DNA of 64,000 nucleotides from Bradyrhizobium sp. 141 (lineage in GTDB: Bacteria; Pseudomonadota; Alphaproteobacteria; Rhizobiales; Xanthobacteraceae): NCBI RefSeq assembly GCF_023074055.1, contig NZ_JADPKR010000058.1, positions 1 to 64,000 on the forward strand. Direction: 5' to 3'. Each line of letters starts with the position of its first letter. Position 1 is the first letter of the stretch. Made by a program: the position numbers and the translations under genes. A model generated the notes under the pieces. The model worked only from the letters and a program-made list of their open reading frames with translations. It did no database searches and was not told where the DNA came from. Below are positions 45,006 to 53,843 of the stretch, piece by piece.

Positions 45006-45926
45006 ATGGAATTCTCGACAGGGTTTGGCTGGACCAGGCTGCCGGTGTTGGCGGCCGCATTCATTTTGGGCTCGGTGCTGACGGTCTCGGCGCAGATCAT
45101 TCCGCCCTTCTCCCCCACAGCGGCCGCCCCGGACGACGAGACGGAGACCGAGGCCGCAGAGACCCTCGACGTCAACGACCCCGACGTGCTCAAAGGCATC
45201 GACGTCGACAAGCTCGACTGGAGTCAGCTCGCGGTCGACGCCGGCACCGGCATTGACCCCATGGCCGCCAAGAAGCGCGCCCAGTCCGCCGCCAAGAACG
45301 GCCTGGACTGGTCGTCGAACGCCAATGCGAACGGCTCCTCGGCGGTGACCGTGAAGCAGTCCGTGTTCTCGTTCTGGGATACAAGGGTCGGCGCCGACAT
45401 GACGGTGACGAGCGAGCCGCGAACGATGTCCGAGTTGCTGGCGCAGAAGGCCACCAATGGCGGCAACCTGCCGCAATCCTCCGGCAGCGCCTGGGCGACG
45501 GCGACCGCGCCCGGCGCGGGCTCGATCTGGGACAAGACCGCGGTGGAAGCCCGCGTCGATCCCGGCGCGGAGCACAGCAAGATCGGGGCGTCGCTGATCA
45601 AATCGGTGCCGCTGTCGGGCGACACCTCGCTGACGCTGCAGAACGGCTACAGCGTCAACCAGCAGGGCACCACCGCTGTCCCCGGCGTCGGCGGCCACAT
45701 CACGCGCAATTACGAGACCGACCAGTCCGCCAAGGTTACCCTCAGCGACACCGGCACCAGCATCACCGCCGGCCAGACGTTGTCGACCACCGACGACAAA
45801 TGGCTGCGCAAGGTCGGCGCCGAGCAAAAGCTGTTCGACAACGTCACTGTCTCCGGTTCCGTCGGCGAAACCTCGCAAGGCGCAATCAACAAGAGCCTGA
45901 CGGCGGGCTTCAAGAAGAGCTGGTAG
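45006..45926 (+). CDS. Exported protein, possible beta-barrel
   Basis: 306 residues. A signal peptide (about 1-30, ending SAQ) precedes an acidic linker (DDETETEAAETLDVNDPDVL). The second half shows amphipathic beta strands (TSLTLQNGYSV, SAKVTLSDTGTS, NVTVSGSVGETS) ending in a terminal Trp after KKS, as outer-membrane barrels often do. No known family recognised. Start 45006 has GGACG upstream. Function unknown. Confidence 0.65.
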   Translation: MEFSTGFGWTRLPVLAAAFILGSVLTVSAQIIPPFSPTAAAPDDETETEAAETLDVNDPDVLKGIDVDKLDWSQLAVDAGTGIDPMAAKKRAQSAAKNGLDWSSNANANGSSAVTVKQSVFSFWDTRVGADMTVTSEPRTMSELLAQKATNGGNLPQSSGSAWATATAPGAGSIWDKTAVEARVDPGAEHSKIGASLIKSVPLSGDTSLTLQNGYSVNQQGTTAVPGVGGHITRNYETDQSAKVTLSDTGTSITAGQTLSTTDDKWLRKVGAEQKLFDNVTVSGSVGETSQGAINKSLTAGFKKSW

Positions 45927-46189
45927 CAGTCCAGCGCTCTCCTCTTTCCCCTCATCCTGAGGGCGCTCCGAAAGGAGCGCGTCTCGAAGGATCGAAGCCC
46001 CCGCCGCCAGAACGGCCGCGGCGTTCATACTCCCCTAACCATACGCCACGGCAAAACCCCCGAATGGTCCGCCATTGCCGCATCTCGGCCCATTTGCGGT
46101 CAAAATCGGACGCACAGATGAGGAAGCCTCACAGACGTCGTCGTGCGGGGGACACTCGCGCTGCGCTCAACGCGAACAGGGGAATAACG

Positions 46190-46612
46190 ATGAACGCCAT
46201 GCGTCCGGAAAAGACCGAAGCCGCCGAGACCGAGACGGTCGACACCAACCTTGCTGCCGTCACGGAAGTCGAAGCCGGCATCCGCGACTTCGTCCGTAAC
46301 GATATCGCCTATCTGCGCCGTCCGGCGGCGACCACGACTGACGCGCCGCCGCTCGACCCGAGCGCGGAAGCCACCGTCACCAACGTCAACTCGCTGATCC
46401 AGCGCGTCGCCGGTACCTCGCTCGCCGAGATCGAGAACCTGATCTCGGAGCTTGAGAGCCTGCGCGACCTGCTCCACGCCGAAGGCCAGCGCGTCCAGCG
46501 CGAGATCTCGGGCTATGCCCAGCTCAGCCAGGCCGCGATGAAGTCGACCCGCATGATCGCCGACAACGTCGCGCAGTGGAAGCGCGCCGCCGACGGCCTG
46601 CGCAACAGCTGA
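46190..46612 (+). CDS. Coiled-coil hypothetical protein
   Basis: 140 residues, mainly helical (VTNVNSLIQRVAGTSLAEIENLISELESLRDLLHAEG), reminiscent of small coiled-coil or phasin-like proteins, but without a named domain. Start 46190 (MNAMRPEKTEAAETETVD) has AGGGGA upstream. A terminator follows at 46635-46666. Confidence 0.7.
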   Translation: MNAMRPEKTEAAETETVDTNLAAVTEVEAGIRDFVRNDIAYLRRPAATTTDAPPLDPSAEATVTNVNSLIQRVAGTSLAEIENLISELESLRDLLHAEGQRVQREISGYAQLSQAAMKSTRMIADNVAQWKRAADGLRNS

Positions 46613-46634
46613 TCGCGCCACACCGCATCACTAG

Positions 46635-46666
46635 CCGCCGCGTTCCGGAAGGAGCGCGGCGGTTTT
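46635..46666 (+). terminator. Terminator after the coiled-coil gene
   Basis: CCGCCGCG and CGCGGCGG arms around a 12-base loop followed by TTTT; 23 bases past the stop. Confidence 0.8.
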
Positions 46667-46683
46667 GATTCAAGGGGGCTCGA

Positions 46684-46715
46684 TGTGGGGACGGAGGAAT
46701 TTGAACCCTCCGCCC
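46684..46715 (-). other. Fragment resembling a tRNA 3' end
   Basis: The minus strand reads GGAGGGTTCAAATTCCTCCG then TCCCCACA: a T-arm (TTCAAAT loop) and acceptor-like end. No matching 5' acceptor strand lies at tRNA distance, and the end is CACA not CCA. It could be a tRNA remnant or a chance match. Confidence 0.3.
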
Positions 46716-46776
46716 TTCCCCAGCGACGAATGCCAAGCGCCCGTGGCCTGTTCGGCCGGGCCTGGGGACATTTCAC

Positions 46777-46914
46777 ATGGAAAGCATTCGGCCCGACACC
46801 ACGGACCCGATACCGCTACGGCCAGCGCCGAATCAAATCGGCACGATCATGCTGCGCTTTGTCGGACTGTTGGCGGTTGCGATCGCCATCCTGGCGTTCG
46901 TCTATAGCCGCTGA
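46777..46914 (+). CDS. Small membrane protein
   Basis: 45 residues, MESIRPDTTDPIPLRPAPNQ followed by one helix (MLRFVGLLAVAIAILAFVYSR). Shorter than most gene callers report; no family recognised. Its frame uses codons like those of its neighbours, and the ending at the helix is typical of anchor micro-proteins. Confidence 0.45.
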   Translation: MESIRPDTTDPIPLRPAPNQIGTIMLRFVGLLAVAIAILAFVYSR

Positions 46915-46952
46915 GGTGCGGCCGGATGCCGGCCGCGAAAATTAACGGACTC

Positions 46953-47099
46953 TTACCGGCTCGCGTCGACGGCCGAGGCTTCCAGGGTGTAGGCGCCATC
47001 GGCATAGCCCTTCACCACCATGCCGGCGACCAGCATCACTGCCAGCGTCGCGGTCGCGAAGATAAATCCGACAAACTTGAGTGCGCCGCGATCTGCCAT
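46953..47099 (-). CDS. Small membrane protein
   Basis: 48 residues, MADRGALKFVGFIFATATLAVMLVAGMVV..., one hydrophobic helix and a short tail (LEASAVDASR). Function unknown. Confidence 0.55.
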   Translation of the reverse strand: MADRGALKFVGFIFATATLAVMLVAGMVVKGYADGAYTLEASAVDASR

Positions 47100-47296
47100 G
47101 GTCCTCGTCCCCTGTCCTCTGCCAATTCGTTTCAAATAGACAGCGACAGGTTCATAATTAGTTAGCAACTCGATGGTTCCGCCAAACTGCTTCGCGGTAA
47201 CCATGTTGCGCAGGCTTATGGCAGCCGCCCCAAAACGCGTCCATAGCGCGCGGGCAACACTCGCGCACTCATTTGCCCATTCATCTTGGAACAGAT

Positions 47297-47779
47297 CTAG
47301 CCGGTCTTCACGCGCGTCGGCACGAAGGCGCTGGCCGTGATGGAATAGACCTCCTCGCCGCGCTGATTGGTGCCGGTGGTGCGGGCGGTCAGGATGCCCC
47401 AGCCGGGGCGGGAGGCGGAGGTGCGCTTGTCGATGATGACGCTGACGTAGTTGATCGTGTCGCCGGCGAGCACCGGCCTGATCCAGCGCAGGTCGCGAAA
47501 GCCCGGTGACGGGCCCCACACTGCAACCTCATCGCCGCGCGCCGCGGCCTCGCGCGCCAGACGCTGGCCGTCGGCGACAAGCAGGCTCATGCAGGCCGAG
47601 CCGACATGCCAGCCCGACGCGGCGAGCCCGCCGAACAGCGAGTTCTTGCCCTCCTCCTCGTCGAGATGAAAACGCTGCGGATCGAACTTGGCAGCGAAAC
47701 TCTTGATGGCTTCCGCGGTGAACGCATAGGCGCCGATCTCGCGACGCTGGCCGATCTCGATGTCCTCGAAGAACCGCAT
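47297..47779 (-). CDS. MaoC-like hydratase
   Basis: 160 residues, hot-dog fold. The hydratase motif FAAKFDPQRFHLDEEEG (Asp/His dyad) is followed by SLFGGLAASGWHV. Members hydrate enoyl-CoA or related substrates. The start (47779) overlaps the upstream MaoC stop by one base, so translation is coupled. Substrate unknown. Confidence 0.85.
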   Translation of the reverse strand: MRFFEDIEIGQRREIGAYAFTAEAIKSFAAKFDPQRFHLDEEEGKNSLFGGLAASGWHVGSACMSLLVADGQRLAREAAARGDEVAVWGPSPGFRDLRWIRPVLAGDTINYVSVIIDKRTSASRPGWGILTARTTGTNQRGEEVYSITASAFVPTRVKTG

Positions 47780-48231
47780 CAGACCGTCCCCTCGCGCCGC
47801 TTGATCAGGATCGGCGAGGTCATCTCGGCGAGCGCCTGCCCCTTGGCGTTGCGCGCGGTGCATTTGAACGTGACGATGCCGAGCTCGGGCCGGCTCTTCG
47901 AGGCGCGCGCTTCCAGCACATCGACATCGAGTGTCAGGTCGTCACCCGGCCTGAGCGGCGACAGCCAACGGACCTCATCGACGCCAGGAGATCCCAGCGA
48001 AGCGGCGCGAGTGATGAAACCGTCGGCCATCATCCGCATCATCAGCGAGCAGAGGTGCCAGCCCGAGCCGGACAGGCCACGCAGCATGCTTTTGGCTGCG
48101 GCCTCCTCGTCCAGGTGCATGGGCTGCGGATCGAACTCGGCGGCAAAGGCCAAAATCTCATCGCGGCTGACATGACGCGGGCCGAACGTGCCGAACCGGC
48201 CGGGCGGGAAATCTTCGAAGGTCAGGGTCAT
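47779..48231 (-). CDS. MaoC-like hydratase
   Basis: 150 residues, same fold and motif (FAAEFDPQPMHLDEEAA). Both proteins keep the catalytic Asp/His pair, so this is not an active/inactive split in the usual sense; the two could form a heterodimer. Start 48231 has no strong Shine-Dalgarno. Substrate unknown. Confidence 0.85.
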   Translation of the reverse strand: MTLTFEDFPPGRFGTFGPRHVSRDEILAFAAEFDPQPMHLDEEAAAKSMLRGLSGSGWHLCSLMMRMMADGFITRAASLGSPGVDEVRWLSPLRPGDDLTLDVDVLEARASKSRPELGIVTFKCTARNAKGQALAEMTSPILIKRREGTV

Positions 48232-48409
48232 CTTTGGATTGGCTAGCGGAAAGGACAGATTGTGGCCGCACTTTGCGGCAATCTCAACCCGCCGGCCCGC
48301 ATGGCTCGTGCTACATACGGGGTGGCGTCGGCCTTGAGTCGGATCCATCGAGGGCCAAGATCCGAGTGCCAAGGCCGGTTTGCGGGCCCGATTTGCCCTG
48401 GGGAGAGCA

Positions 48410-48706
48410 ATGTTTTCATTCAGCGACCTTTTCCAATGGGACCGGTTCATCACGCCGACGATCATCAAGACCTTTTATTGGCTGGTGATCGCGCTGATCT
48501 GCCTGTTCGGCCTCTCCGGCATCTTCTCAGGGCTCGCCGCAATGGCGATCAGCCCGTTCGGCGGCTTCCTGATGCTGCTGTCGTCGATCGCCAGCGTCGT
48601 CGTCGGCATCGTGTTCTCGCGCATCCTCGCGGAGCTGATCCTGATCGTCTTCCGCATCAACGAGCATCTCGGCGCGATCCGGGACCAGGGCGGCGGGATG
48701 CGGTAG
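48410..48706 (+). CDS. DUF4282 membrane protein
   Basis: 98 residues with two hydrophobic stretches (TFYWLVIALICLFGLSGIF and FLMLLSSIASVVVGIVFSRI). Start 48410 follows GGGAGAGCA; an ATG ten codons earlier is less likely. DUF4282 membrane proteins have no known function. Confidence 0.75.
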   Translation: MFSFSDLFQWDRFITPTIIKTFYWLVIALICLFGLSGIFSGLAAMAISPFGGFLMLLSSIASVVVGIVFSRILAELILIVFRINEHLGAIRDQGGGMR

Positions 48707-48741
48707 TTCGTCATTCCGGGGCGAGCCCGGAATGACAAGCC

Positions 48742-49839
48742 TTACGTATTGAACCTGAAATGCATCACGTCGCCGTCGGCGACGACGTATTCCTTGCCTT
48801 CGAGCCGGAGCTTGCCGGCATCGCGCGCGCCGGCTTCGCCGCCGAGCGCGACGTAATCCTCATACGCGATGGTCTCGGCGCGAATAAAACCCTTCTCGAA
48901 ATCGGTGTGGATCACGCCCGCCGCCCCCGGCGCCTTGGTGCCGCGATAGATGGTCCAGGCGCGCGCTTCCTTCGGACCCACGGTGAAGTAGGTGATGAGG
49001 TCGAGCAGCGTGTAGCCGGCGCGGATCAGGCGATCGAGGCCGGCCTCCTCCAGGCCCAGCGTCTCCAGGAAGTCGGCTCGTTCTTCACGTGAGATTGTGG
49101 CGATCTCGGATTCGATCTTGGCCGAGATGACGACGGCCACGGCGCCTTCCTTGGCGGCCTGCTCCTGCACCGCCTTGGAGAACGCATTGCCCGTTGCGGC
49201 CGAGCTTTCCTCGACGTTGCAGACGTAGAGCACGGGCTTCGACGACAGCAAGCCGAGCATCCCGAAGGCGCGCTCCTCCTCGGCCTTGCGCTCGACGAGG
49301 CGCGCGGGCTGGCCCTCGCGCAACAGCACCAGGGTGCGGTTGACGAGGTCGAGCTGCTCCTTGGCGTCCTTGTCGTTGCCCTTGGCCTTCTTGGTGAGGT
49401 TGTCGACGCGCTTCTCGAGGCTGTCGAGATCGGCGAGCATCAGCTCGGTCTCGATGGTCTCGATGTCGGCGAGCGGGGCGATCTTGCCCTCGACATGGGT
49501 GATGTCGGAATCCTCGAAGCAGCGCACCACATGCGCGATCGCGTCGACCTCGCGGATGTTGGCCAGAAATTGATTGCCCAGGCCTTCACCCTTGGAAGCG
49601 CCGCGGACGAGGCCCGCGATGTCGACGAAGGTCAGCCGGGTCGGGATGATCTGCCCCGACTTGGCGATCGCCGCGAGCTTGTCGAGCCGCGGATCGGGCA
49701 CGGCGACCTCGCCGACATTCGGCTCGATGGTGCAGAACGGATAGTTCGCGGCCTGCGCCGCGGCCGTCTCGGTCAGCGCATTGAACAAGGTCGACTTGCC
49801 GACATTGGGCAATCCGACGATCCCGCATTTGAATCCCAT
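48742..49839 (-). CDS. ychF: Ribosome-binding ATPase/GTPase YchF
   Basis: 365 residues, family length. The P-loop GLPNVGKST (9-17), switch II DIAGLVRGASKGEG and the NxxE-type specificity motif VCNVEES (YchF prefers ATP) are present; a C-terminal TGS domain follows. It is a redox/stress-related ribosome-associated protein. Start 49839 is the usual MGFKCGIVGLPN; longer frames translate repeat. It follows pth and rplY on the same strand. Confidence 0.94.
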   Translation of the reverse strand: MGFKCGIVGLPNVGKSTLFNALTETAAAQAANYPFCTIEPNVGEVAVPDPRLDKLAAIAKSGQIIPTRLTFVDIAGLVRGASKGEGLGNQFLANIREVDAIAHVVRCFEDSDITHVEGKIAPLADIETIETELMLADLDSLEKRVDNLTKKAKGNDKDAKEQLDLVNRTLVLLREGQPARLVERKAEEERAFGMLGLLSSKPVLYVCNVEESSAATGNAFSKAVQEQAAKEGAVAVVISAKIESEIATISREERADFLETLGLEEAGLDRLIRAGYTLLDLITYFTVGPKEARAWTIYRGTKAPGAAGVIHTDFEKGFIRAETIAYEDYVALGGEAGARDAGKLRLEGKEYVVADGDVMHFRFNT

Positions 49840-49883
49840 GGTCTCATCCAGTCTTCGCGCCGGGCGCGTGCGTTCGTTGAAGT

Positions 49884-49973
49884 CGTCATGCCCGGCCTTG
49901 TGCCGGGCATCCACGTCCTTCGCTCCGGGGGGAAAGAAAGACGTGGATGGCCGGGTCAAGCCCGGCCATGACG
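49884..49973. repeat. Palindromic intergenic repeat, family A (copy 4)
   Basis: CGTCATGCCCGGCCTTGTG..GACGTGGATGGCCGGGTCAA..CATGACG, between pth and ychF. Confidence 0.85.
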
Positions 49974-49981
49974 GAGAGAGA

Positions 49982-50593
49982 TCAGTTCGACTTCTCTCCG
50001 TTCTCGTCCTTGGTCAAAAATCCCTTCGCCTGCATGGCGAGATGGACCCTGTTGGCGAAGGTCGCGTCCGTGCCCTTGGCAACCAGCGCCGCGTGCTCGG
50101 CCACCGCCTCGCACAGCGTCGCCACCCAGTCGTTGTCGGCCTTGGCGAAGTCCGACAGCACGTGGCCGTGCACCAGTTCCTTGACGCCGGGATGACCGAT
50201 GCCGAGACGCACCCGGCGATAATCGTTGCCGATATGCGCCGAAATCGAACGCAGGCCGTTATGGCCGGCGATGCCGCCACCGATCTTCACCCGCACCTTG
50301 CCCGGCGGCAGCTCGAGCTCGTCGTGGAACACGGTGACGTCGCCAGGAGCGATCTTGAAGAAGCTTGCGGCTTCCTGAACGGCACGGCCGGAATCGTTCA
50401 TGTAGGTCGTCGGCTTGAGCAGGATCACGCGCTCAGGTCCGAGCGTGCCTTCCGAGGTCTCGCCCTGAAAACGACGGCGCCATGGTGCGAAACCATGACG
50501 CCGCGCGATTTCGTCGACGGCCATGAAGCCGACATTGTGCCGGTTGCGTGCGTATTTCGCGCCGGGATTGCCGAGCCCAACAAAGAGTCGCAT
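49982..50593 (-). CDS. pth: Peptidyl-tRNA hydrolase
   Basis: 203 residues. Releases tRNA from prematurely dropped peptidyl-tRNA. Catalytic His is H19 (NRHNVGF), with the substrate Asn in GLGNPG and Asp in FHDELELPPG. GGGIAGHNGLRS binds tRNA. rplY is 58 bases upstream, a common alphaproteobacterial order. Confidence 0.95.
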   Translation of the reverse strand: MRLFVGLGNPGAKYARNRHNVGFMAVDEIARRHGFAPWRRRFQGETSEGTLGPERVILLKPTTYMNDSGRAVQEAASFFKIAPGDVTVFHDELELPPGKVRVKIGGGIAGHNGLRSISAHIGNDYRRVRLGIGHPGVKELVHGHVLSDFAKADNDWVATLCEAVAEHAALVAKGTDATFANRVHLAMQAKGFLTKDENGEKSN

Positions 50594-50651
50594 GACGCGG
50601 CGCGCCCCTCGCTCGGCGCGCGGTCAGGGACCGCGCGCCAGCTTTGAGAGA

Positions 50652-51362
50652 TTACTTCTTCTTGTCGCCGCCGGCGGGAGCCTTGGCAGCCGCGGCAGGC
50701 GCAGCAGCAGCCGGAGCGGCCGCACCAGCCGCCGGAGCAGCCGCGGCAGCACCCGGAGCTGCAGCCGCAGCCGCGGCCTTCTGCTCTTCGGCGTAGCCTG
50801 ACGGCGGCACGATGGTGACGAGGGTCGCGTCCTCGCGGGTCAGCGCCTTCACGCCGGCCGGCAGCTTGATATCAGCCAGATGCAGGGAGTGACCGATTTC
50901 GAGCGAGCCGACGTCGGCCTCGATGAATTGCGGGATGCTCTCGACGCCGCATTCGAGCTCGATCGCATGCGCGACGATGTTGACGGCGCCGCCGCGCTTC
51001 ACGCCGGGCGAACCTTCCGCCTTCACCACGTGCAAGGGCACGCTGATGCGGATGGTGGCACCTTCGCCGAGACGCATGAAGTCGACATGGATCGGGAAAT
51101 CCTTGACCGGATCAAGGTGATAGTCGCGCGGAATGACGCGGTGCTTCTTGCCGTCGAGGTCGATGTCGACCAGCGTGGTCAGGAACCGGCCGGCGAGGAT
51201 GCGCTGGCGCAGTTCACGATCGTCAACCGAGATCGGAAGCGGGGGTTGCTTGTTACCATAGATCACTCCGGGCACTTTCCCGGCGCGACGCTCAGCCCGG
51301 GCGGCCCCCTTGCCGCTCTTCGGACGTGCGGTCGCCTTCAATTCCTTGACGGTCGTCGCCAT
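50652..51362 (-). CDS. rplY: Ribosomal protein bL25, Ctc (long) form
   Basis: 236 residues. The 5S-rRNA-binding L25 domain (GKGAARAERRAGKVPGVIYG start) plus the C-terminal CTC extension are present. The end is an Ala/Pro-rich disordered tail of about 45 residues finishing GGDKKK, longer than in most bacteria. It is the first gene of an rplY-pth-ychF strand run. Start 51362 (MATTVKELKATARPKSG). Confidence 0.94.
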   Translation of the reverse strand: MATTVKELKATARPKSGKGAARAERRAGKVPGVIYGNKQPPLPISVDDRELRQRILAGRFLTTLVDIDLDGKKHRVIPRDYHLDPVKDFPIHVDFMRLGEGATIRISVPLHVVKAEGSPGVKRGGAVNIVAHAIELECGVESIPQFIEADVGSLEIGHSLHLADIKLPAGVKALTREDATLVTIVPPSGYAEEQKAAAAAAAPGAAAAAPAAGAAAPAAAAPAAAAKAPAGGDKKK

Positions 51363-51622
51363 GTCGTTAAGTCCTTGTTTTTGCAAAAGTTAATGGGCCG
51401 CAAGGCGGCCCATGGCATACGCCGCAGCAAGCCTCCAGGGGTGCGGGGGCCGCGGACGTGGCGGGCTTTTACCCGGAAGATGCGGAAATGACAAGGAGAA
51501 TGGGCTGCCGGAAGGTTCCGGTTAGCCCCCTTGTAGCCCGGATGGAGCGGAGCGCAATCCGGGAAGGTCTTGGAGTGCGGCTCCCCGGATTCGCTCCACT
51601 CCATCCGGGCTACAGAACCTCG

Positions 51623-51874
51623 TTACCCGCCGACCTTGGCCTCCAGCGCCGCGATGCGCGCTTTCAGCGCCTCGTTCTCCTCGCGCGCCAGGCGCGCCAT
51701 GTCCTTGACTGCCTCGAACTCCTCGCGCTTGACCAGATCCATGTCGCGCAGGAATTTTTCGGCCTGAGTGCGCATGACCGTGTCGAACTCGCGCTTGACG
51801 CCCTGGGCGGCACCGGCGGCATCGTTCATCAGGCGGCCGATCTCGTCGAAAAACCGGTTGTTGGTCTGGGTCAT
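51623..51874 (-). CDS. ubiK: Ubiquinone accessory factor UbiK
   Basis: 83 residues, MTQTNNRFFDEIGRLMNDAA... amphipathic helix then a coiled coil (EEFEAVKDMARLAREENEAL) typical of the UbiK/YqiC (BMFP) family. It supports ubiquinone synthesis with UbiJ. Divergent from the dienelactone hydrolase gene. Confidence 0.88.
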   Translation of the reverse strand: MTQTNNRFFDEIGRLMNDAAGAAQGVKREFDTVMRTQAEKFLRDMDLVKREEFEAVKDMARLAREENEALKARIAALEAKVGG

Positions 51875-51938
51875 TTCGGTCTCCTGGCGGCCTCAGATTA
51901 GCTTTGCGCGAACTCTCGAAAAGACAATGGCAATCCGA

Positions 51939-51989
51939 TTGAACCGGTTCAAGTGCCGATCGGCGGTATCCTTGTCATGAACCGGTTTC
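51939..51989. promoter_or_regulatory. Paired palindromic operator-like sites
   Basis: A perfect 14-base palindrome TTGAACCGGTTCAA (51939-51952) and a partial copy TGAACCGGTTTC (51978-51989), in the ubiK/hydrolase divergent spacer. The central CG and spacing fit a LacI-type or other dimeric repressor. Confidence 0.5.
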
Positions 51990-52041
51990 CTTGCAATCGT
52001 ATTCAACGTCCCGGCATAAGAAGAATCACAAGGCGCATGAG

Positions 52042-52773
52042 ATGATCGAGCAGCAGATCGCGGTCCCGACCAAGGACGGTCACACCGCAACCTTCATCAC
52101 CCATCCCGAACGTGGCGGGCCGTTCCCAATCATCCTTTTCTACATGGACGCGCCGGCAATCCGCGAAGAGCTGCGCGACATGGCACGCCGGCTCGCGACG
52201 TCAGGCTATTACGTGATGCTGCCAAACCTCTATTACCGCTCGGGCGCGATGGAGCTGGGCGCGCTGCCGACCGACCCGAACGCGCCGGAGCGCAAGCGCA
52301 TGTTCCAGCTGATGGGGTCACTCACGATCCCGATGATCATGGATGACACCAGGGCGTTGCTCACCTATGCCGAGGGCCAGTCGGCCGCGAACACTAAAAT
52401 CGTCGGCACCGTCGGCTATTGCATGAGCGGCCGCTACGCCATCAACGCCGCCACCCATTTCCCCGACCGCGTCAAGGCCGCCGCCTCGGTCTACGGTGTG
52501 CAGCTCGCAACGGATCAGGACGACAGCCCGCATCTGGCCGCAGGCAAGACCAAGGCCGAACTCTATTTCGCCTGCGCCGAGACCGATGTCTATGCGCCGC
52601 CGGAGATTATCGAGAAGGTCAAAGAGGGCATGAAAGGCGCGAAAGCCGAGGTCGAGATCTATCCCGGCACGCATCACGGCTTCGCCTTCCCCAAGCGCCC
52701 GGTCTATCACCGCGACGCCGCCGAGCGGCATTGGGAGCGTCTGCTGGCGCTCTATCGCCGCAACCTCGTGTGA
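52042..52773 (+). CDS. Dienelactone hydrolase family protein
   Basis: 243 residues, alpha/beta-hydrolase. The nucleophile is Cys127 in VGYCMSGRY, with the catalytic His in GTHHGFAFPKR and an Asp between them. Dienelactone hydrolases act on chloroaromatic breakdown products, but many members have other roles. Start 52042 (MIEQQIAVPTKDG). The site pair upstream suggests regulation. Confidence 0.88.
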   Translation: MIEQQIAVPTKDGHTATFITHPERGGPFPIILFYMDAPAIREELRDMARRLATSGYYVMLPNLYYRSGAMELGALPTDPNAPERKRMFQLMGSLTIPMIMDDTRALLTYAEGQSAANTKIVGTVGYCMSGRYAINAATHFPDRVKAAASVYGVQLATDQDDSPHLAAGKTKAELYFACAETDVYAPPEIIEKVKEGMKGAKAEVEIYPGTHHGFAFPKRPVYHRDAAERHWERLLALYRRNLV

Positions 52774-52804
52774 GCGGTATGGATCGGCGCATCCGCGAAT
52801 TCGG

Positions 52805-52935
52805 TGCACCTCTCCCGCTTGCGGGAGAGGTCGCGCTGAAAGCGCGGGTGAGGGTTTTCTCCTCGCTGGCAGTCTTCCAGTGGAGATACCCTCTCCCCTA
52901 CCCTCCCCCGCAAGCGGGGGAGGGAGCGCAGCTCC
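52805..52935. repeat. Palindrome family near lgt
   Basis: CCTCTCCCGCTTGCGGGAGAGG at 52808 followed about 100 bases later by TCCCCCGCAAGCGGGGGAGGGA. The same family as 3722-3870. Confidence 0.65.
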
Positions 52936-52977
52936 GTCGGAGCCGCAGCTTGCCCATCAAACTTTAGAAACAAGGCG

Positions 52978-53823
52978 ATGCCCTTTCTGCTCATCGACTT
53001 CCCCGCCTTCAAGCCGATCGCGCTCGAGATCGGCCCGTTCGCGATCCGCTGGTATGCGCTGGCCTATATCTGCGGCATCGTGTTCGGCTGGCTCTATGCG
53101 CGCGCGCTGCTGAAGAACGAACGTCTGTGGGGCGGCCCCGCGCCGATTTCGCTGCTCCAGGTCGACGACTTCATTCTCTGGGTCACGCTCGGCATCATCC
53201 TCGGCGGCCGCACCGGCTACGTGCTGTTCTACAATCTGCCCTTCTTCATCGATCATCCCGCCGCGATCTTCAAATTGTGGGAGGGCGGCATGTCCTTCCA
53301 CGGCGGCTTCCTCGGCTGCGTCGTTGCGGTGATGTGGTTTGCCTATCGCAACAAGATCCCGATCCTGTCGCTTGGCGACATCACCACCGCGGTCGCCCCG
53401 GTCGGGCTGCTGCTCGGGCGCATCGCCAATTTCATCAACGGCGAATTGTGGGGTCGCGCCACCGATGCCAGCCTGCCCTGGGCGATGATCTTCCCCAACG
53501 ATCCCACGCAGCTGCCGCGTCATCCGAGCCAGCTCTACGAGGCCGGCATGGAGGGCATCCTGCTGTTCACGGTGCTCGCGATCATGATCCGCTTCGGTGC
53601 CCTGAGGCGGCCCGGCATGATCCTCGGCGCCTTCATCCTGATCTATGGCCTGACCCGGATCGCCGGCGAGCATTTCCGCGAGCCGGACGCGCAGCTCGGC
53701 TTCCTCTGGGGCGGATTAACCATGGGGATGCTGTTGTCGATCCCGATGCTTATCGTCGGCACCATACTTATTGTATTGGCGGTCAGGCGCGGGGCGCCGA
53801 AGCCCCTCGAGGCCATTCGTTAA
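52978..53823 (+). CDS. lgt: Prolipoprotein diacylglyceryl transferase
   Basis: 281 residues and about seven membrane helices. The signature GRIANFINGELWGRATD and the catalytic HGGFLG segment (MSFHGGFLGC) are intact. It transfers diacylglyceryl to the lipobox Cys of exported lipoproteins; the lipoprotein at 55985 is a likely substrate. First gene of the lgt-methyltransferase-pgeF run. Confidence 0.95.
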   Translation: MPFLLIDFPAFKPIALEIGPFAIRWYALAYICGIVFGWLYARALLKNERLWGGPAPISLLQVDDFILWVTLGIILGGRTGYVLFYNLPFFIDHPAAIFKLWEGGMSFHGGFLGCVVAVMWFAYRNKIPILSLGDITTAVAPVGLLLGRIANFINGELWGRATDASLPWAMIFPNDPTQLPRHPSQLYEAGMEGILLFTVLAIMIRFGALRRPGMILGAFILIYGLTRIAGEHFREPDAQLGFLWGGLTMGMLLSIPMLIVGTILIVLAVRRGAPKPLEAIR

Positions 53824-53843
53824 TTCCTTTCGAGAAGATAGCC

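Noticed and set aside
52808..52935. Palindromes as a CRISPR array
   Set aside because: Only two inverted hairpins with no regular spacers and no cas genes.
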